This document shows positions 6,540 to 9,395 of a stretch of DNA of 9,395 bases, in pieces. Under the pieces are notes generated by a model. The model worked only from the letters and a program-made list of their open reading frames with translations, made no database searches and was not told where the DNA came from. Within the stretch, counting starts at the first letter, position 1, and every line of letters begins with the position of its first letter. Made by a program: the position numbers and the translations under genes. The DNA lies in contig JACCZQ010000401.1 in NCBI GenBank assembly GCA_013695905.1, forward strand, positions 1-9,395. The letters are read 5' to 3'. This stretch comes from Chthoniobacterales bacterium. Its GTDB lineage: Bacteria; Verrucomicrobiota; Verrucomicrobiia; Chthoniobacterales; UBA10450.

Positions 6540-7587
6540 TGCGCTGGATGTTGCGCGACCACTCGTGCCACTGGGCGGCATCCTGCGCGAAGGCGGACTG
6601 GACGGCAGCGACGACGGCAGCGTTCCCGGTGGCGACGGCACCGCAATTCTCCTGCAGGAGATAGCGCGCGTTTCCTTCTTCCTGGCCGGGGATGACGTGG
6701 TTCACGACCATCGGGCAGGCGGCGGCGATGGCCTCCTGCATGGTGGCACCACCGGCTTTGCTGATGAGAATGTGGGTGGCGCGCAGGAGGCGCGGCAGTT
6801 CTTCGCTCCAGCCGACCGTCTGGAAAGGGCGACGGAGGAGTCCGCGAATTTCCTCGATCTCCCGGCGGAGGCGCTGATTGCGTCCGAGCGCGACGGTGAG
6901 CTGGATCTCGGGAAGGAAGGCGAGACGCTGCACGAGGTCGCTGGAGGAGGAGCTGGCGGCGCTCACCAGATAAAGGACGCGGCGGCCATTCGTCTCGTCC
7001 GGAGGCGGGCGAAACCCGGCGGCGTCGCAGAATTCCGGGCTGACGGGAAATCCAAATGTTCTCGTCTGCTCCTCGCGGATGCCGGCGCGGTGCAGCACGG
7101 CTGCGCTCCCTTCGTTGGGCAGGAGGAAGTAATCGGCGCTGCAGCGATACCAGATGGCGTTCACGGAGAGCGAGTCGGTGATCACGACCACGCGTTTCGG
7201 GCCGTGGGCGGAGACGGGTCCCAGCCACTCGTCGAGCATGTGCGGGTAAGCAGGATAGACGGAGACGATCACGTCCGGCTGGAAGCGGTGGAGCAGCGCG
7301 CGGAATTGCTTCTTCACGCTCCAGAAGATTTTGAAATCGCCGGTGAAGTTCTGTTGTCGATCAAGCCAGCGATAGACGCGGCCCCAGGTGGCGGGTGATT
7401 GGTTGATGAGCCCGAGGTAGAGCTTGCAGGCCCAATCGTTCGGGCGGCCGTAGGTGTCGGAGAAGAGGTCGTGTAATTCGACCTGGGCGCTTCCGTTGCT
7501 GACGCGGGCGAGACCGGCGCGCAGCCCCCGAGCGGCGCTGTTATGGCCTTCGCCGAAGCCGGCGGTGAGAAGGAGGATGCGTTTCAT
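6484..7587 (-). CDS. MGDG-synthase/UgtP-like glycolipid glycosyltransferase (GT28 fold)
   Basis: A 367-residue GT-B glycosyltransferase of the monogalactosyldiacylglycerol synthase / UgtP / MurG-related group, which typically transfers a sugar from a UDP-sugar to diacylglycerol on the cytoplasmic membrane face. Seen: an N-terminal MKRILLLTAGFGEGHNSAARGL with the family's GxGHxSAA loop (10-18); VVITDSLSVNAIWYRCSADYFLLPNE (134-159), matching VITD...W...D.y.v; GFPVSPEF (179-186), matching GiPV; and SKAGGATMQEAIA (276-288) plus IPGQEEGNA (299-307) for nucleotide-sugar binding. The first loop of the C-terminal domain, usually Gly-rich, reads LVSAASSSSSDL (207-218). Length is typical. The ATG at 7587 is the obvious start. 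It is divergent from the YihY gene across 43 bp, and its last 56 bp overlap nagA tail-to-tail. Sugar and acceptor are not determinable. Confidence 0.85.
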   Translation of the reverse strand: MKRILLLTAGFGEGHNSAARGLRAGLARVSNGSAQVELHDLFSDTYGRPNDWACKLYLGLINQSPATWGRVYRWLDRQQNFTGDFKIFWSVKKQFRALLHRFQPDVIVSVYPAYPHMLDEWLGPVSAHGPKRVVVITDSLSVNAIWYRCSADYFLLPNEGSAAVLHRAGIREEQTRTFGFPVSPEFCDAAGFRPPPDETNGRRVLYLVSAASSSSSDLVQRLAFLPEIQLTVALGRNQRLRREIEEIRGLLRRPFQTVGWSEELPRLLRATHILISKAGGATMQEAIAAACPMVVNHVIPGQEEGNARYLLQENCGAVATGNAAVVAAVQSAFAQDAAQWHEWSRNIQRISRPAASLDAARFLLSLE

Positions 7588-7620
7588 GACTCGTTAGGCC
7601 AGCCAGCTCGCTCCAGCGCC

Positions 7621-7626
7621 GGAGAG
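7621..7626 (+). promoter_or_regulatory. Shine-Dalgarno GGAGAG that decides the YihY start
   Basis: GGAGAG lies 4 bases before the ATG at 7631 and is the clearest ribosome-binding site in the window. No comparable site precedes the next in-frame ATG at 7670, so the longer protein is preferred. Confidence 0.6.
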
Positions 7627-7630
7627 TTTA

Positions 7631-8572
7631 ATGGATATTTGTGGGGGGCAAAGTAAAGTCTCGCCGCAGATGAGACATCTCCGATTCATCGGCAGAATCT
7701 TCCGCCGCATGGTGTGGGAGGTGTTCACCGACGACACCACCGGGTACGCGGCCCAGATGGCTTATCTGTTCCTGTTCACGCTCGCGCCGGGACTGCTCTT
7801 TCTGTGGCACCTGCTGGGGCTGTTCGGCACCGATCCGGCGCGGCTGCACCAGATGCTGTCCGTGTTGAAGAGCTTTCTGCCACCGGATCCGAAGGTGCAG
7901 GATATCCTCGACTCGGTGGTGGCAAACGTGGTGGTGACGGGTGGCACCGGCACGTTCGCGAATGTCGGGACTCTGCTCGGGATTCTGCTCGGGATCTGGC
8001 TGGGGACGATGTTTATCTCGACGATCTCGCATGCGCTGAGCCGCACCCACGGGATCGCGGAGGACCGGAACTGGTGGTCGAAATACATCATCTCGCTGTT
8101 CCTGCTCTTCTGGTTCGGGTTGATCATTCTGTTCTCATTTAATGCAATGGTGTTCGGCGAAACGCTGGCGGGAATGGCAGAGGTGTATTTCCAGCTCGAT
8201 GTGCCGCTGCAAACCTGGGTGGCGGCATTGAGCCTGCCGTTGACGGCCCTGGCGCTGGTGGGGCTGGCGCTCGCGCTTTATCTGCTGACGCCGGAGAACT
8301 ACCTGACGTGGAAGCAGGCGCTGCCCGGCGCGGTGCTGTTCTCGATCGGCTGGATCATCGTGACGAAGCTGTTTCAGTATTACGTGGCGCGATACGATCG
8401 CTACAATCCCACTTACCTGGCGCTGGCGTCGATCATCATGCTGCTGACGTGGATGTACCTGACGTGCCTGTTCCTGCTGCTCGGCGGGAAGTTGAACGCG
8501 ATTCTGCGTCGCGAACGCGAACGTGCTGCACTCCGCAAAGAGGCGGCGGCCGCTGAACCCCAGCCGGCTTGA
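7631..8572 (+). CDS. YihY/BrkB-family inner-membrane protein
   Basis: A 313-residue polytopic protein of the YihY/BrkB family (historically mislabelled ribonuclease BN), located in the inner membrane; its biochemical role is not settled. Seen: the family's first-helix signature GYAAQMAYLFLFTLAPGLLFLW (38-59), further hydrophobic spans near 108-131, 152-175, 197-219, 226-247 and 261-285 (six in all), and the closing LLTWMYLTCLFLLLGGKLNA (271-290). Both ends are cytoplasmic-looking, the tail being charged and then Ala-rich (RRERERAALRKEAAAAEPQPA). The start is fixed by a good ribosome site. The stop overlaps the TTG start of the amidase-like gene, suggesting an envelope-related operon. Confidence 0.92.
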   Translation: MDICGGQSKVSPQMRHLRFIGRIFRRMVWEVFTDDTTGYAAQMAYLFLFTLAPGLLFLWHLLGLFGTDPARLHQMLSVLKSFLPPDPKVQDILDSVVANVVVTGGTGTFANVGTLLGILLGIWLGTMFISTISHALSRTHGIAEDRNWWSKYIISLFLLFWFGLIILFSFNAMVFGETLAGMAEVYFQLDVPLQTWVAALSLPLTALALVGLALALYLLTPENYLTWKQALPGAVLFSIGWIIVTKLFQYYVARYDRYNPTYLALASIIMLLTWMYLTCLFLLLGGKLNAILRRERERAALRKEAAAAEPQPA

Positions 8573-9395
8573 GCAAGGACGTGCAGCCCTTCCTCCGCTC
8601 GCGTCGCGGGGTGATGCATCTCGCGGGCGGCGTGGCGGCGGCGGTGCTGCTGCTGAGTGGCTCGTGGGGGGCGTTGCTCTACGGGCAGGTGTCGGAAGCG
8701 GATAAGAAGAAGCGCGATGCGTTTTTGAAGGCGCGGGAGGAGATGCGGACGGTGGCGTCACCGACACCGAAGGCGTCGCCGAAGGGTAAACCAAAGCCAG
8801 CGGCGAAAAAGGCGAAGAAGAAGGCGACGCCGACGGCCACGCCGAAGAAAGCGACGACGCCAGCAGCTACACCGAAGAAGGCGACCACACCGAAAACGAC
8901 AGCGACGCCGCCGGCGCAGGCAGTGGAGCCGGTTCGCCCGGAGCTGCCGGCTGCGACCGCGCCACCGGCCGCGCCGGGCGCGGCACCCACACCTGTTCCG
9001 CCGCCACCGGCGACGGCGTTGCCGGATCAAATCACGATCGAGAAGTCGGGTCTGGAGGAGGCGCAAGGATATGAACCACCACCGCCACCGCCGCCACGAC
9101 GGGGATTTTTCGCGCGGCTCTTCGGCGGGGGACGGACACCGCGCAGTTATCGTTACCTGAACCGCTCCGTCATCGAGGCAATCCGGCGCGCGCCGGTGCA
9201 GCGCTCACGCTGGAAATTCATCATCGTGCACAACAGCGGCACACGGCAGGGAAACGCGCGCGCGTTCGATTATTACCACAAACGGGTGAAGCGAATGCAA
9301 AATGGGATGGCCTATCATTTCGTGGTGGGGAACGGGAGATCATCGGGTGATGGGGAGATCGAGATCGGCGATCGCTGGCGGCGACAGATCAATGG
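8569..9395 (+). CDS. Membrane-anchored N-acetylmuramoyl-L-alanine amidase-type protein, partial
   Basis: The frame runs off the right edge (275 codons seen). Layout: a basic N-terminus (RSRRG, 11-14), one hydrophobic anchor (about 15-39), a charged stretch rich in Lys/Arg/Glu (43-60), a long low-complexity linker of Lys, Ala, Thr and Pro (64-150) with a near-exact repeated decamer, a polyproline run (170-176), then from about 213 the start of an Amidase_2/PGRP-like domain: WKFIIVHNSGT with the zinc-ligand candidate H221, FDYYHKR, MAYHFVVGNG with H250, and DGEIEIGDRWRRQ. Such domains cut the bond between N-acetylmuramic acid and L-alanine of peptidoglycan; the remaining zinc ligand would lie beyond the edge. 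The start is uncertain: TTG at 8569 overlaps the YihY stop (TTGA), while GTG at 8581 and ATG at 8614 are alternatives. I favour one that keeps the basic residues before the anchor. The predicted placement is periplasmic with an N-terminal anchor and the linker spanning towards the cell wall. Confidence 0.82.
   Translation, partial: MSKDVQPFLRSRRGVMHLAGGVAAAVLLLSGSWGALLYGQVSEADKKKRDAFLKAREEMRTVASPTPKASPKGKPKPAAKKAKKKATPTATPKKATTPAATPKKATTPKTTATPPAQAVEPVRPELPAATAPPAAPGAAPTPVPPPPATALPDQITIEKSGLEEAQGYEPPPPPPPRRGFFARLFGGGRTPRSYRYLNRSVIEAIRRAPVQRSRWKFIIVHNSGTRQGNARAFDYYHKRVKRMQNGMAYHFVVGNGRSSGDGEIEIGDRWRRQIN
8836..8895 (+). repeat. Tandem 30-bp repeat encoding ATPKKATTP(A/K)
   Basis: Two adjacent 30-base units (8836-8865 and 8866-8895) encode ATPKKATTPA and ATPKKATTPK. 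They differ mostly at third codon positions, so the peptide is kept while the DNA has drifted. They lie in the Lys/Ala/Pro linker of the amidase-type protein, which is flanked by shorter related pieces such as KKATPTATPKK. Confidence 0.7.

Noticed and set aside
6197..7228. 343-codon minus-strand frame overlapping nagA and the glycosyltransferase
   Set aside because: It is an Arg/Pro-rich shadow in another frame of two well-supported genes.
8679..9066. Minus-strand frames rich in Ala/Gly/Phe or Arg/Cys opposite the amidase linker
   Set aside because: They are the reverse complement of the repetitive Lys/Ala/Pro codons; composition is explained entirely by the linker.

Overview
The window reads as a gene-dense stretch of a high-GC bacterial chromosome with short intergenic gaps, many starts lacking a clear Shine-Dalgarno, and envelope/lipid and amino-sugar genes. 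The form of the amidase at the right edge (HNSGT...YHFVVGNG...DGEIEIG...W) recalls proteins of the PVC group, so a Verrucomicrobiota-like soil or aquatic bacterium is my best guess. This is inference only, as no rRNA or marker gene is present. No tRNA, CRISPR array, insertion sequence or integrase was seen.

Left part (1-2937, minus strand): a compact operon reading leftwards. It holds a flavin-dependent oxidoreductase of the tryptophan-halogenase type (1384-2937), an LpxL/HtrB-type acyltransferase (434-1354, 29 bp downstream), and a multi-span membrane protein (1-447, cut by the window edge, overlapping the acyltransferase by 14 bp). A halogenase-like flavoprotein beside a lipid acyltransferase recalls aryl-polyene, flexirubin and xanthomonadin pigment clusters, but the diagnostic ketosynthases are not in the window. 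A short palindromic element sits inside the flavoprotein coding sequence.

Middle (2938-4324): the 3' two-fifths or so of a metallo-beta-lactamase-fold hydrolase gene (plus strand, 3051-3563) without its catalytic N-terminal half, apparently a decaying remnant at the edge of the left operon. Its 3' end overlaps an MtfA-type zinc peptidase gene on the opposite strand (3536-4324).

Right-centre (4375-7587): divergent from mtfA by 50 bp, an amidohydrolase_2-type metal hydrolase and N-acetylglucosamine-6-phosphate deacetylase (nagA) overlap by ATGA and probably form a translationally coupled pair for amino-sugar or related catabolism. nagA runs tail-to-tail into an MGDG-synthase/UgtP-like glycosyltransferase gene with a 56-bp overlap.

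Right end (7631-9395): a YihY/BrkB-family inner-membrane protein, followed with a TTGA overlap by a membrane-anchored N-acetylmuramoyl-L-alanine amidase-type protein with a long Lys/Ala/Thr/Pro-rich linker, cut by the window edge. The recurrent theme is cell envelope: lipid acylation, glycolipid synthesis, peptidoglycan amidase and GlcNAc recycling. There is no gene-free stretch longer than 300 bases.
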